A DNA stretch of 64,000 nt from positions 1,054,001 through 1,118,000 of the forward strand of contig NZ_CP035926.1 of NCBI RefSeq assembly GCF_004214815.1, written 5' to 3'. This stretch comes from Aliarcobacter thereius LMG 24486 (GTDB lineage Bacteria > Campylobacterota > Campylobacteria > Campylobacterales > Arcobacteraceae). How positions within the stretch are numbered: position 1 is the first letter of the stretch; the number at the start of each line of letters is the position of its first letter. The position numbers and the translations under genes were made by a program. The notes under the pieces are model-generated. The model did not search any database, was not told the DNA's origin, and saw only the letters and a list, made by a program, of their open reading frames with translations. Of the stretch, positions 25,708 to 33,943 are shown piece after piece.

Positions 25708-27803
25708 TTTAAACTAAGCCCTACTCTTTGTTTTTCCAAATCTATACTCAATACTTTTAAGTTTTCTAAATTTTGATTTATACTTAAAACCTCACTTGGA
25801 TGAGATAACCTTTTTTGTGAAATTTGTGAAATATGTAAAAGAGCATCATTTTTTAATCCAATATCTACAAATGCACCAAAATCTGTAATATTTCTTACAA
25901 TTCCACTCAAGATAAATCCCTCTTTTAAATCATTTATATCTAAAATATCATTTGCAAACTTTATTTGATTAAACTCCAATCTTACATCATATCCAGGTTT
26001 TAAAAGTTCATTTACTATATCTTTTACTTTTATACTTGTTGTATTTAAATCATTTGCCACTTCTTCAAAATCTTTAATTTCTTCAATTTTGTAATCTTTT
26101 TGAAGTTTTAAGCTTATTTCATAATCTTCTGGATGAATTGCTGTATTATCTAAAATAGTATCTCCATCTTTTATTCTTAAAAAACCCACGCTTTGTTCAT
26201 AAGATTTTGTTCCAAGTCCTTTTACTTTAAGAAGTTGTGATTTTGTTTTAAAGTTCTTAATCTTTTCTCTATATTCAACTATATTTTGTGCAAGTTTTTC
26301 ACTAATTCCTGATACAAAAGATAGAAGTTTATATGAAGCTGAGTTTAAATCCACACCAACTTTATTTACTAAATCTATTGTAGTATTCTCTAATTTTTTT
26401 GCTAACTCTTTTTGATTTACATCATGTTGATACTGCCCAATTCCTAATGATTTAGGATCGATTTTTACAAGTGCAGCCATTGGGTCACGAAGTCTTTGAG
26501 CAATAGAAATTGCACCTCTTATTGTAACATCAATATTTGGATACTCTTGCGAAGCTATTTTTGAAGCTGAATATACACTAGCTCCTATTTCACTAACTAT
26601 TGCATAAGATATATCTAGTTTTTCTTCTTTTATTAAATTATCAATAAATATTGCTGCTTCTCTTGAAGCTGTTCCATTTCCTATTGCAATTGCTGTAATT
26701 TTATATTTATTTATAACTTCCAAAATAATTTTTTTTGAGTTTATAAAATCCTCTCTTGGTTTTGTAGGATATATAATTCCACTATCCAAATATAGTCCAT
26801 TTTCATCAATTACAGCCAGTTTACAACCTGTTTTATATCCAGGATCAACTCCTAAAATAACTTGATTAACCAAAGGTGCTGTTTGTAAAAGCTCTTTTAA
26901 ATTCTTACCAAAAAGTTCAATAGCTTCACTCTCTGCTCTTTGTTTCAAATCAGATATTGCCTCTTTTTTCAAAGAAGGAAGTAATAGCCTTTTTAATCCA
27001 TCTTTATATGCATCAAAGACAAACTCACTTGAATTTTGTGCAAAGCTTGGTATTTTGTATTTTTTTATATTTTCTAAAATATTCTTTTCATCTATTTCTA
27101 TTTTTATCTTTAATTCATTTTCATTTACAGCTCTTAAAATAGCTAAAATTCTATGAGATTTTATATATCTTAATTTTTCATTTGTATTTTCAAAAGAGCT
27201 ATAAAGTCCATCTTTTTTGAACTCTTTTCCAGCACTTATTTCTAAACTTGCCCAATTGTTTATAGAATTTCTTATTATCTCTTTTGACTTTACATCATCA
27301 GCATATCTTTGTGCAATTATATCTTTTGCACCATTTATAACATCATCTTCTGTTAGTACATCTTTATTTAAAAACTGTTTTGCTTTATTAAAACACTCAT
27401 CTTTTGTATATTTCATACTTTGTATAATATTTGCCATTGGTTCAAGTCCATTTTCAATAGCTTTTAAAGTTCTTGAAGATTTTTTCTCTTTAAATACTGA
27501 ATATATATCTTCTAAATTTGTCAAAGTTTCAGATAATTCTATATCTTTTAAAGTTTTCTCATCTAAAAAACCTCTTTCTTTTAAAATATCTTTTATCTCT
27601 TCTTTTCTATTTAAAAGTTTTTTTGAATACTCATAAATATCTTCAAATTTTCTAAGCTGTTCATCTGTTGCACTATTTGTATAATCTTTTCTATATCTTG
27701 CAATAAAAGGGATAGTACATCCATCTTCAAGTAGTTTTATTATATTTTCTATAATAGTTTTTTCTAGTTTTGTTTTTTCTTCTAATATTTTAATTAAGTT
27801 CAT
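25704..27803 (-). CDS. tex: Tex-family S1 RNA-binding transcription accessory protein
   Basis: Nucleic-acid-binding protein related to eukaryotic Spt6. The 699-residue protein shows the Tex N-terminal helical region (CTIPFIARYRKDYT, EQLRKFEDIYEYSKKLLNRKEEI), a YqgF/RNase H-like domain (QVILGVDPGYKTGCKLAVID at about 310-330, and IGNGTASREAA), helix-hairpin-helix repeats (GISEKLAQNIVEYREKIKNF, KGLGTKSYEQSVGFLRI), and a C-terminal S1 domain (GFILSGIVRNITDFGAFVDIG). Slightly shorter than the usual 750 or so residues but complete in domains. Confidence 0.94.
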   Translation of the reverse strand: MNLIKILEEKTKLEKTIIENIIKLLEDGCTIPFIARYRKDYTNSATDEQLRKFEDIYEYSKKLLNRKEEIKDILKERGFLDEKTLKDIELSETLTNLEDIYSVFKEKKSSRTLKAIENGLEPMANIIQSMKYTKDECFNKAKQFLNKDVLTEDDVINGAKDIIAQRYADDVKSKEIIRNSINNWASLEISAGKEFKKDGLYSSFENTNEKLRYIKSHRILAILRAVNENELKIKIEIDEKNILENIKKYKIPSFAQNSSEFVFDAYKDGLKRLLLPSLKKEAISDLKQRAESEAIELFGKNLKELLQTAPLVNQVILGVDPGYKTGCKLAVIDENGLYLDSGIIYPTKPREDFINSKKIILEVINKYKITAIAIGNGTASREAAIFIDNLIKEEKLDISYAIVSEIGASVYSASKIASQEYPNIDVTIRGAISIAQRLRDPMAALVKIDPKSLGIGQYQHDVNQKELAKKLENTTIDLVNKVGVDLNSASYKLLSFVSGISEKLAQNIVEYREKIKNFKTKSQLLKVKGLGTKSYEQSVGFLRIKDGDTILDNTAIHPEDYEISLKLQKDYKIEEIKDFEEVANDLNTTSIKVKDIVNELLKPGYDVRLEFNQIKFANDILDINDLKEGFILSGIVRNITDFGAFVDIGLKNDALLHISQISQKRLSHPSEVLSINQNLENLKVLSIDLEKQRVGLSLK

Positions 27804-27874
27804 TATATCTTCTTCTTAGTTTTTTGAAATTGTAGATGATAATTGTGAATAAAGAGCTTATGTTAGTTTAAATA

Positions 27875-27958
27875 TGGTGCAGATGGAGGGATTTGAACCC
27901 TCACAGCTGTTGCCACTACCACCTCAAGATAGCGTGTCTACCGTTCCACCACATCTGC
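27875..27958 (-). tRNA. tRNA-Leu (anticodon GAG)
   Basis: 84 nt on the minus strand. Acceptor GCAGATG pairs with CATCTGC, then A and encoded CCA. The leucine-type D-arm contains GGTGGAACGGTAGACACG. The anticodon loop TTGAGGT gives GAG, followed by a long variable arm and T-arm GAGGGTTCAAATCCCTC. It reads CUC/CUU codons and stands alone upstream of tex. Confidence 0.95.
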
Positions 27959-28007
27959 TTTAAGAAAATTAAGATTGTGATTATATCTATTTTTTCTTAA
28001 AGCTTAT

Positions 28008-28514
28008 TTATATATATTTATAATCATTTTTATATTCAACATAGTGCAAAGCATGTTCTTTAAGACCTTTTACTTCATCATCACTTAATTCTCTTACAAC
28101 TTTAGCAGGACTTCCCATAATTAAACTTTTAGGTGGAAAAACTTTTCCATAAGTTACAAGTGAATTTGCTCCAACAATACTTCCTTCTCCTATAACTGCA
28201 TTATCTAAAATAGTGGCTCCCATTCCTATTAAGCAATTATCTTCTATTTTACAACCATGAAGTATAACTTTATGCCCTACTGTAACATTTTCTCCAATAA
28301 TTGTTTTAGAATCTTTATCTGTGTGAATACATGATAAATCTTGAATATTTGAATTTTTACCTATTATAACTTCATTTACATCTGCTCTAATAACACAACC
28401 AAACCATACAGAAACATCTTCTGCAAGTTTAACTCTTCCTATTACATCAGCACTTGGTGCAATCCAAGCTTTTGTATGAATTTCTGGATAAAACTCTTTA
28501 TAATTTAGTATCAT
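28008..28514 (-). CDS. Gamma-class carbonic anhydrase family protein (left-handed beta-helix)
   Basis: 168-residue hexapeptide-repeat protein (YrdA/CaiE-like). Repeats such as VIIGKNSNIQDLSCIHTD, IIGENVTVGHKVILHGCKI and LIGMGATILDNAVIGEGSIVGANSLV form the triangular beta-helix. The three metal-ligand histidines expected in this family are visible in CIHTD and GHKVILHGC. VWFGCVIRAD carries the conserved Arg-x-Asp. It may hydrate CO2 or have another small-ligand role; activity in this subgroup is uncertain. It is a single-gene unit between tRNA-Leu and argG. Confidence 0.88.
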   Translation of the reverse strand: MILNYKEFYPEIHTKAWIAPSADVIGRVKLAEDVSVWFGCVIRADVNEVIIGKNSNIQDLSCIHTDKDSKTIIGENVTVGHKVILHGCKIEDNCLIGMGATILDNAVIGEGSIVGANSLVTYGKVFPPKSLIMGSPAKVVRELSDDEVKGLKEHALHYVEYKNDYKYI

Positions 28515-28585
28515 ATCTTCTCCTTTTTGTTATTAACAAATTTTAAGAGATGATTTTAATAAAAGTAAGTAGCAAATAAGTTGCA

Positions 28586-28612
28586 ATTCTAGGAAAATTC
28601 CTAGAATATACA
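28586..28612 (-). terminator. Hairpin downstream of argG
   Basis: Palindrome ATTCTAGG-AAAATT-CCTAGAAT between argG and the gamma carbonic anhydrase gene. There is no strong T-tract on the minus strand, so it could be a weak terminator or a processing site. Confidence 0.4.
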
Positions 28613-28625
28613 TTTTTATGTAGTA

Positions 28626-29861
28626 TTATTTCTGTTTTTTACCTGCAATAACAAGTCTTAATGCATTTAGTCTAATAAACCCTTCTGCATCTTTTTGATT
28701 ATATACTTCATCTTTTTCAAATGTAGAATAAGCATCATCATATAGTGATTTGCTAGATTCTCTTCCTACAACCATTATATTTCCTTTGTAAAGTTTTAAT
28801 TTTACTTTACCTTCTACATTCTTTTGTGTTGCATCAATAGATGCTTGTAACATCTCTCTTTCTGGACTGAACCAATATCCTTGATAGATAAGTTTTGCAT
28901 ATTTTGGCATTAATTCATCTTTTAAATGTGCAGCTTCTCTATCTAAAGTCAATGATTCAATAGCTCTGTGAGCTTTTAGCATAATTGTTCCACCTGGAGT
29001 TTCATAACAACCTCTTGCCTTCATACCAACATATCTATTTTCAACAATATCTACTCTTCCAATACCATGTTTATTTCCAAGTTCATTTAAAGCTAAAAGT
29101 AAATTTGCTGGAGATAATTTTTCACCATTTAGTGCAATTGGATCTCCATTTTTATACTCTATTTCAATATATTCAGCCTTATTTGGAGCATTTTCAGGAC
29201 TTGTTGTCCAAAGCCACATTGATTCTTCAGGTTCATTTGCAGGATTTTCTAAATGTAAACCTTCATAAGAGATATGTAAAAGATTGGCATCCATTGAATA
29301 TGGGCTTATTTTTGGATTTCCATTTTCATCAACATGTTTTTGAGAAATTTCTATTCCATTTTTTCTAGCATATTCAAGTAAGCTCTCTCTTGAGTTTAAT
29401 TCCCACTCTCTCCAAGGTGCAATAACTTTTAAATCTGGATTTAAAGCCAAAGCTCCAAGCTCAAATCTTACTTGGTCATTTCCTTTTCCTGTTGCTCCAT
29501 GAGATACAGCTTGTGCACCTTTCTCATTTGCAATTTCAACAAGTTTTTTTGCAATTAATGGTCTAGCTATTGATGTTCCTAAAAGATACTCTCCCTCATA
29601 AATAGCATTTGCTCTAAACATTGGGAAAACATAATCTTTTACAAACTCTTCTTTTAAATCTAAAATATATACATTTTCAGGTTTTATTCCACAAGCTATT
29701 GCTTTTTTTCTAGCTGGTTCAACCTCTTCACCTTGTCCTAAATCAGCTGTAAATGTAATAACTTCAGCACTATATTCATCTTGAAGCCATTTTAAAATAA
29801 TAGATGTATCAAGTCCACCACTATATGCAAGTACTACTTTTTTTATATCTTTTTTGCTCAT
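28626..29861 (-). CDS. argG: Argininosuccinate synthase
   Basis: Condenses citrulline and aspartate with ATP, the penultimate step of arginine synthesis. It has 411 residues, full length. The N-terminal ATP pyrophosphatase loop [18 protein letters not shown] is intact, as are [56 protein letters not shown] and the C-terminal synthetase region [10 protein letters not shown]. No other arginine genes are nearby. TAGGAAAG precedes the ATG. Divergent from the S4-domain gene. Confidence 0.97.
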   Translation of the reverse strand: MSKKDIKKVVLAYSGGLDTSIILKWLQDEYSAEVITFTADLGQGEEVEPARKKAIACGIKPENVYILDLKEEFVKDYVFPMFRANAIYEGEYLLGTSIARPLIAKKLVEIANEKGAQAVSHGATGKGNDQVRFELGALALNPDLKVIAPWREWELNSRESLLEYARKNGIEISQKHVDENGNPKISPYSMDANLLHISYEGLHLENPANEPEESMWLWTTSPENAPNKAEYIEIEYKNGDPIALNGEKLSPANLLLALNELGNKHGIGRVDIVENRYVGMKARGCYETPGGTIMLKAHRAIESLTLDREAAHLKDELMPKYAKLIYQGYWFSPEREMLQASIDATQKNVEGKVKLKLYKGNIMVVGRESSKSLYDDAYSTFEKDEVYNQKDAEGFIRLNALRLVIAGKKQK

Positions 29862-29948
29862 AATCTTTCCTAATTTTGGTAAATATTGGTGCGGATAATA
29901 CCAAAGTTTTACTATAAAACCATTTAAACAAATTTAATTTTATTTTGT

Positions 29949-29954
29949 TATAAT
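29949..29954 (+). promoter_or_regulatory. -10 box placing transcription start next to the S4-gene ATG
   Basis: TATAAT ends 7 bases before the ATG at 29962. The predicted start site (about 29960-29962) leaves essentially no 5' leader, and no ribosome-binding sequence lies between. Confidence 0.55.
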
Positions 29955-29961
29955 CTTGCCT

Positions 29962-30210
29962 ATGAGAATAGATAAATTTTTAAATAGTGTAAATATCACA
30001 AAAAGAAGAGCAATAGCTGAAGATATGTTGGAGCATAAAGTTGTTTTTTTAAATAATATTGCAGTTAAAAAAGCTAAAGAGGTAAAAGTTGGAGATATTA
30101 TAGAGATAAAATATCTTGAAAATAGTGAAAAATTCAAGATTTTACAAATCCCAACAACAAAATCAACACCAAAATCAAAAATAGATGAATATGTACAAAG
30201 GATAAATTAG
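29962..30210 (+). CDS. S4-domain RNA-binding protein (Hsp15/RqcP-like)
   Basis: 82-residue protein made almost entirely of an S4 RNA-binding fold (MRIDKFLNSVNITKRRAIAEDMLEHKVVFLNN...KVGDIIEIKY). Small S4 proteins of this type bind 23S rRNA or stalled 50S-peptidyl-tRNA complexes in ribosome recycling (Hsp15, RqcP). The start is set at ATG 29962 because the N-terminal MRIDKFL matches the family; an in-frame TTG six bases earlier is possible. It seems to be leaderless. It is followed after one base by trpD, so the two are probably co-transcribed. Confidence 0.82.
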   Translation: MRIDKFLNSVNITKRRAIAEDMLEHKVVFLNNIAVKKAKEVKVGDIIEIKYLENSEKFKILQIPTTKSTPKSKIDEYVQRIN

Positions 30211-30211
30211 T

Positions 30212-31198
30212 ATGTTTTTAGAAACAAAAGCAAAATTTGATGAGATTTTCCAAAATAAATTACAATCTGAAGATATAAGAGAGTATTTTTTAGAGTTATA
30301 CAATAGAGGAGAAACTGCTTCTGAATTTGCAGGAGCTGCAAGTTCTATGAGAGATTATCTAATTCCACTTCCAATAGATGAAGAGTTAAGAAAAAAATCT
30401 ATTGATATTGTTGGAACTGGTGGAGATAAAAGTTATAGTTTTAATATATCAACAACAGTTTCAATTCTTTTAGCTTCAGCTGGGTGCTATGTAGCAAAAC
30501 ATGGAAATAGAAGTGTTACAAGTAAAAGTGGAAGTGCTGATATGCTAGAAGCTTTGGGTATAAATTTAAATATTAGTTTAGAAAATAGTGCAAAAATGTT
30601 AAAAGATACTGGTTTTGCTTTTATGTTTGCAGCTAATCATCATCCAGCTATGAAATATATAACTCCTGTTAGAAAAACTATTGATCATAGAACAATTATG
30701 AATATAATTGGTCCACTTTGTAGTCCAGCTGGAGTTGAAAAGATAGTTTTAGGTGTATATAGTAAAGAGTTTATCAATAAAATAGCAAGTGCTCTTGATA
30801 TGCTTGATTGCAAAAGAGCTATGGTTGTAGCTTCAAAAGATGGTATGGATGAGATTTCAATATCTGATATTACATATGCAAGTACTTTAAATAATGGTAA
30901 GCTAAATGAATTTGAGATAAACCCTGAAAACTATGGTTTAAAATTAGCTTCAAAAGATGATATTGTAGGAGAAGGTCCAAAAGAGAATGCTCTAATTACA
31001 AAAAATATTTTAGAAGGAAAAGAATTTGGGGCTAAACTTGATATTGTTTTACTAAATGCTGCTGCTGCTCTTTTTGTTGATGAAAAAGCAAGAGATATAA
31101 AAGAAGGTATAGAAATAGCAAGAGATGCAATTTCTAGTGGAAAATCAAAGAAAAAACTAGAAGAGATAATATCATTTTCAAAAAGGCTAAACTCTTGA
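30212..31198 (+). CDS. trpD: Anthranilate phosphoribosyltransferase
   Basis: Second step of tryptophan synthesis: joins anthranilate to phosphoribosyl pyrophosphate. The 328-residue protein has the PRPP-binding glycine-rich loop DIVGTGGDKSYSFNISTTVS (about residues 64-83), KHGNRSVTSKSGSADMLEALG, FAANHHPAMKYITPVRK, TIMNIIGPLCSPA and the late metal-binding DEISI. It is stand-alone, not fused to trpG, and away from other trp genes. Its TGA overlaps the TTG start of tsaE. Confidence 0.95.
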   Translation: MFLETKAKFDEIFQNKLQSEDIREYFLELYNRGETASEFAGAASSMRDYLIPLPIDEELRKKSIDIVGTGGDKSYSFNISTTVSILLASAGCYVAKHGNRSVTSKSGSADMLEALGINLNISLENSAKMLKDTGFAFMFAANHHPAMKYITPVRKTIDHRTIMNIIGPLCSPAGVEKIVLGVYSKEFINKIASALDMLDCKRAMVVASKDGMDEISISDITYASTLNNGKLNEFEINPENYGLKLASKDDIVGEGPKENALITKNILEGKEFGAKLDIVLLNAAAALFVDEKARDIKEGIEIARDAISSGKSKKKLEEIISFSKRLNS

Positions 31199-31614
31199 AA
31201 ATAAAAGAGTTTTTACTAAAAGAAGATGAAATATTAGATTTAATAGATTACTTAAAATCTATTCTAGAAAATCAAGATAAAATTATTCTTTTAAAAGGTG
31301 ATTTAGCAAGTGGAAAAACAACTCTTGTAAGAAACTTTGTAAAATCTTTAGATATAGAAGATTATGTAAACTCCCCTACTTTTTCACTTCAAGTAGTTTA
31401 TTCAGACAATATTTTTCACTATGATTTATATAATAAAACTTTACAAGATTTTATAGCCTTAGGAATGCTTGAAGAGTTTGAAAAAGATGGTTTACATTTT
31501 ATAGAGTGGGCAGATGAAAGTTTAGAAAATATTTTAAGTGATTATGGATTTTCATTTTTAAAAATAGAGATTGAAAAAAAAGATAATAAAAGGTTGTATA
31601 AAGTTTATGAATAA
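31195..31614 (+). CDS. tsaE: tRNA t6A biosynthesis ATPase TsaE
   Basis: ATPase of the TsaBDE complex that makes N6-threonylcarbamoyladenosine at position 37 of ANN-decoding tRNAs. The 139-residue protein starts at TTG overlapping the trpD stop (TTGA). The Walker A motif is GDLASGKTT (about residues 39-47). SPTFSLQVVY, HYDLYN and IEWAD (the Walker-B-like end) are present. It overlaps lptB, an order I recall from Campylobacter and Helicobacter. Confidence 0.93.
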   Translation: MKIKEFLLKEDEILDLIDYLKSILENQDKIILLKGDLASGKTTLVRNFVKSLDIEDYVNSPTFSLQVVYSDNIFHYDLYNKTLQDFIALGMLEEFEKDGLHFIEWADESLENILSDYGFSFLKIEIEKKDNKRLYKVYE

Positions 31615-32332
31615 TCTAAGAATAGAAAATATCAAAAAAAATATTAAAAAAACACAAATACTACACGGAATAAGTCTTGAAGTAAATACAGGTGAAATAG
31701 TTGGTCTTTTAGGACCAAATGGTGCTGGAAAAACAACAACTTTTTATACAGTTTGTGGTCTTGTAAAACCAAGTAGTGGAAATGTTTTTTTCGACAATGA
31801 AGATATAACAGCTCTTCCTCTTCATAAAAGAGCATTAAAAGGAATTGGTTATTTACCTCAAGAGTCATCAATTTTTAAAGAGTTAAGTGTTGAAGACAAT
31901 CTTTTATTGGCAGCTGAAATTGCTTATAAAGATAAAGAGACTCAAGAAAAAAGAGTAGAAGAACTTTTACAACTACTAAATATTGAACCAATTAGACAAA
32001 GAAAAGGTGTATCTTTATCAGGTGGAGAAAGAAGAAGAACTGAAATAGCAAGAGCTTTGGTTTCAAATCCAAAATTTCTTTTACTAGATGAACCATTTGC
32101 AGGAGTTGATCCAATAGCTGTAAAAGATATTCAAGATTTAGTAAAAGAGCTAACTTCTTTTAATATTGGAGTTTTAATAACAGACCATAATGTAAGAGAA
32201 ACTCTACAAATTTGTGATAGAGCTTATGTTATGAAAAGTGGTGCTTTACTTGCAAGTGGAACTTCTGAAGAGATAAAAAATGATCAAAGAGTAAAAGAGC
32301 ACTATTTAGGCGAAGATTTTAGATTTAGTTAA
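31607..32332 (+). CDS. lptB: LPS export ABC transporter ATPase LptB
   Basis: Cytoplasmic ATPase that powers LPS extraction from the inner membrane (LptB2FG). It has 241 residues when started at ATG 31607, which fits the family N-terminus and overlaps tsaE by eight bases; an earlier in-frame ATG at 31571 would add 12 unusual residues. Walker A is GPNGAGKTT, the Q-loop LPQESSIFKELSVEDNL, the signature LSGGERRR, Walker B FLLLDEPFAGVDP, and the H-loop TDHNVRE. Immediately downstream begins the pilus-like locus, instead of the rpoN found there in Campylobacter and Helicobacter. Confidence 0.95.
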   Translation: MNNLRIENIKKNIKKTQILHGISLEVNTGEIVGLLGPNGAGKTTTFYTVCGLVKPSSGNVFFDNEDITALPLHKRALKGIGYLPQESSIFKELSVEDNLLLAAEIAYKDKETQEKRVEELLQLLNIEPIRQRKGVSLSGGERRRTEIARALVSNPKFLLLDEPFAGVDPIAVKDIQDLVKELTSFNIGVLITDHNVRETLQICDRAYVMKSGALLASGTSEEIKNDQRVKEHYLGEDFRFS

Positions 32333-32346
32333 TATTAGGAGAAAAC

Positions 32347-33009
32347 ATGGCATATATTTTATCATCACTTATAGCTATTGCAGCAGCAATTATTATTTTT
32401 CTTACAAAATATGATGCAGACGATAGTACATTTTTAACAAAATTAGAGTTAGCAGAAAAAAGTTTTAAAATAATAAATGATAATTATACTCCTTTGTATA
32501 ATGACTTTACAACAATGAATTTTGCAACACTTTATGCAAATGACAATTTACCAGCAAATATAAGTGCAGTTGGAAATAATGCAAATATTGTTTCAAGTAA
32601 TGGTGCTTCTTATGGAAGTGTTGAAAAAGATATAAAAGCAAATATCTTAAAAGCTTTTCAAGAAGAAAATAAAACTGAAATAGATAAATACACTACAACA
32701 ATACTTATTTTACCAAATCAAAGAGATATAAGATATCAGCTTCTTCCTATTGTTTCAGGAGATAAAAGCAGACAAGGTTTAGATATAACAGCTTCTTCAG
32801 GAACTGGTTATAAAATTATTGTAGATTTTAGTTTAGATAAAACACTTTTAAATAAATCTGCTTTTACTGAAAATAGATATAAAGAGATATGCCAAAATGA
32901 GCTTTTTGGGGATTTCTTTGCAGATTACTCTTCTATAAACCAAAATTTTAACTTAGTTTTAGGTGGATCGAAAAGTGATGGAAAAATCGCTTGTATAGTA
33001 TATAAATAA
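32347..33009 (+). CDS. Membrane-anchored pilin-like protein, first gene of the pilus-like locus
   Basis: 220 residues of unknown family. An N-terminal hydrophobic helix (MAYILSSLIAIAAAIIIFLT, residues 1-20) is followed by a helical segment and a globular, Asn/Ser-rich domain with two cysteines (EICQNEL and KIACIVYK, near the C-terminus) that could form a disulfide. This is the overall design of a type IV pilin or minor pilin. No prepilin cleavage site (Gly or Ala before Phe/Met, with Glu at +5) is visible. It starts 14 bases after lptB with AGGAG, so it may be co-transcribed with lptB. Confidence 0.6.
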   Translation: MAYILSSLIAIAAAIIIFLTKYDADDSTFLTKLELAEKSFKIINDNYTPLYNDFTTMNFATLYANDNLPANISAVGNNANIVSSNGASYGSVEKDIKANILKAFQEENKTEIDKYTTTILILPNQRDIRYQLLPIVSGDKSRQGLDITASSGTGYKIIVDFSLDKTLLNKSAFTENRYKEICQNELFGDFFADYSSINQNFNLVLGGSKSDGKIACIVYK

Positions 33010-33076
33010 TTTGATTTTTTCTTTTAAAATAATTTTTTTATTATTTAATTTAATTAAAATATAAGAATAAATTCTT

Positions 33077-33109
33077 TATAATTCCACCAAATAGTTTAAA
33101 AACTATAAT
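33077..33109 (+). promoter_or_regulatory. Candidate promoter(s) of the major pilin-like gene
   Basis: Two TATAAT hexamers (33077-33082 and 33104-33109) lie in the 122-base gap before the ATG at 33132, followed by AGGGG as ribosome site. Either could give this gene its own strong transcription start inside the operon. Confidence 0.45.
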
Positions 33110-33131
33110 TTAAAATTATGAGGGGTTTATT

Positions 33132-33836
33132 ATGCCACAATTGATAGCTATGATTATTATTGTTGTTGGAGCTATGATTTATATGTTCCAAACATTTGGT
33201 GGAACTGGAGATAAAATTACAGGTGTTGCTCAAAAAACAAGTGTTATTACTGAGATTAACAATATAAAAAGTGGATTACAATTTGCAGCAAGAGATGGAG
33301 TTATTCTATCTGCTATTGATGCAACTGCAACTCAAGGTGTAGATTATGCTTTAAATCTTCAAGATTTAGCAAAAATGGCTTATTTTGCAGACCAAATAAA
33401 TGGACAACTTGCTGACCCAAATAATAAACAACCTAATGTTTATAATGCTATATCTTTTGGTGGTGGAGTTATTACAGAAGCTAATTTAATAGATTCAAAA
33501 GGTGCTATGGAACTTTCACTTGTAAAAGTTAAAGATAAAACACCTGGTATATTTGTTGATTTAAGTAAAGGTTCTTTAAAAGATAATGCTGGTTTTTTAG
33601 AGAATCAACTAGCAAATGATTTAAAAGCGATTGCATTTATTGATAGAGGAGCTACTAGTGATACTGCTGGAGCTGTTGCATTAACTGCTGATGATAAAAA
33701 AGCAATTGGTGAGGCATTTGCTAACAAAATACCTGGTAAAACAGCAACAGATGCAGACAAAAATAAAGATGGAAAATTCATAATATATTTTGGTGATTTT
33801 TCTTCAGCTGAATCTGTAAAAGAAAAACTTAATTAA
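33132..33836 (+). CDS. Putative major pilin-like subunit
   Basis: 234 residues. The N-terminus is a hydrophobic helix (MPQLIAMIIIVVGAMIYMFQTF, residues 1-22) running into an amphipathic helix (SVITEINNIKSGLQFAARDG). This is the alpha1 architecture of type IV pilins, and the NNIKSGLQ segment recalls type IVb (TcpA/PilS) subunits. The rest is a Gly/Ala-rich globular domain with no cysteine. There is no canonical prepilin leader and no Glu5. It has its own candidate promoter, a strong AGGGG site and two hairpins downstream, as expected for the most abundant subunit. Major-pilin status is inference. Confidence 0.6.
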   Translation: MPQLIAMIIIVVGAMIYMFQTFGGTGDKITGVAQKTSVITEINNIKSGLQFAARDGVILSAIDATATQGVDYALNLQDLAKMAYFADQINGQLADPNNKQPNVYNAISFGGGVITEANLIDSKGAMELSLVKVKDKTPGIFVDLSKGSLKDNAGFLENQLANDLKAIAFIDRGATSDTAGAVALTADDKKAIGEAFANKIPGKTATDADKNKDGKFIIYFGDFSSAESVKEKLN

Positions 33837-33847
33837 GTTTATTTAAA

Positions 33848-33878
33848 AATATTTAAAGGGTTTTCCCCTTTAAATATT
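33848..33878 (+). terminator. First hairpin after the pilin-like gene
   Basis: Perfect 13-bp inverted repeat AATATTTAAAGGG / CCCTTTAAATATT with a 5-base loop, 12 bases after the stop codon. There is no T-tract. It is probably a 3'-end stabiliser or attenuator. Confidence 0.6.
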
Positions 33879-33884
33879 AAAATT

Positions 33885-33923
33885 AAAGCAAAGTTTTATA
33901 TCTAAAATTTTGCTTTGCTTTTA
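33885..33923 (+). terminator. Second hairpin after the pilin-like gene, terminator-like
   Basis: AAAGCAAAG / CTTTGCTTT, 9 bp, with an inner TTTTA/TAAAA pairing, ending in TTTT. It lies between the pilin-like gene and the next gene, so transcription may be reduced here. Confidence 0.6.
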
Positions 33924-33943
33924 CCACAATATAGGGAGTAGCT

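Noticed and set aside
31571-31606. Earlier ATG for lptB
   Set aside because: It would add 12 lysine/isoleucine-rich residues, would lie deep inside tsaE, and lacks the family N-terminus; ATG 31607 fits better.
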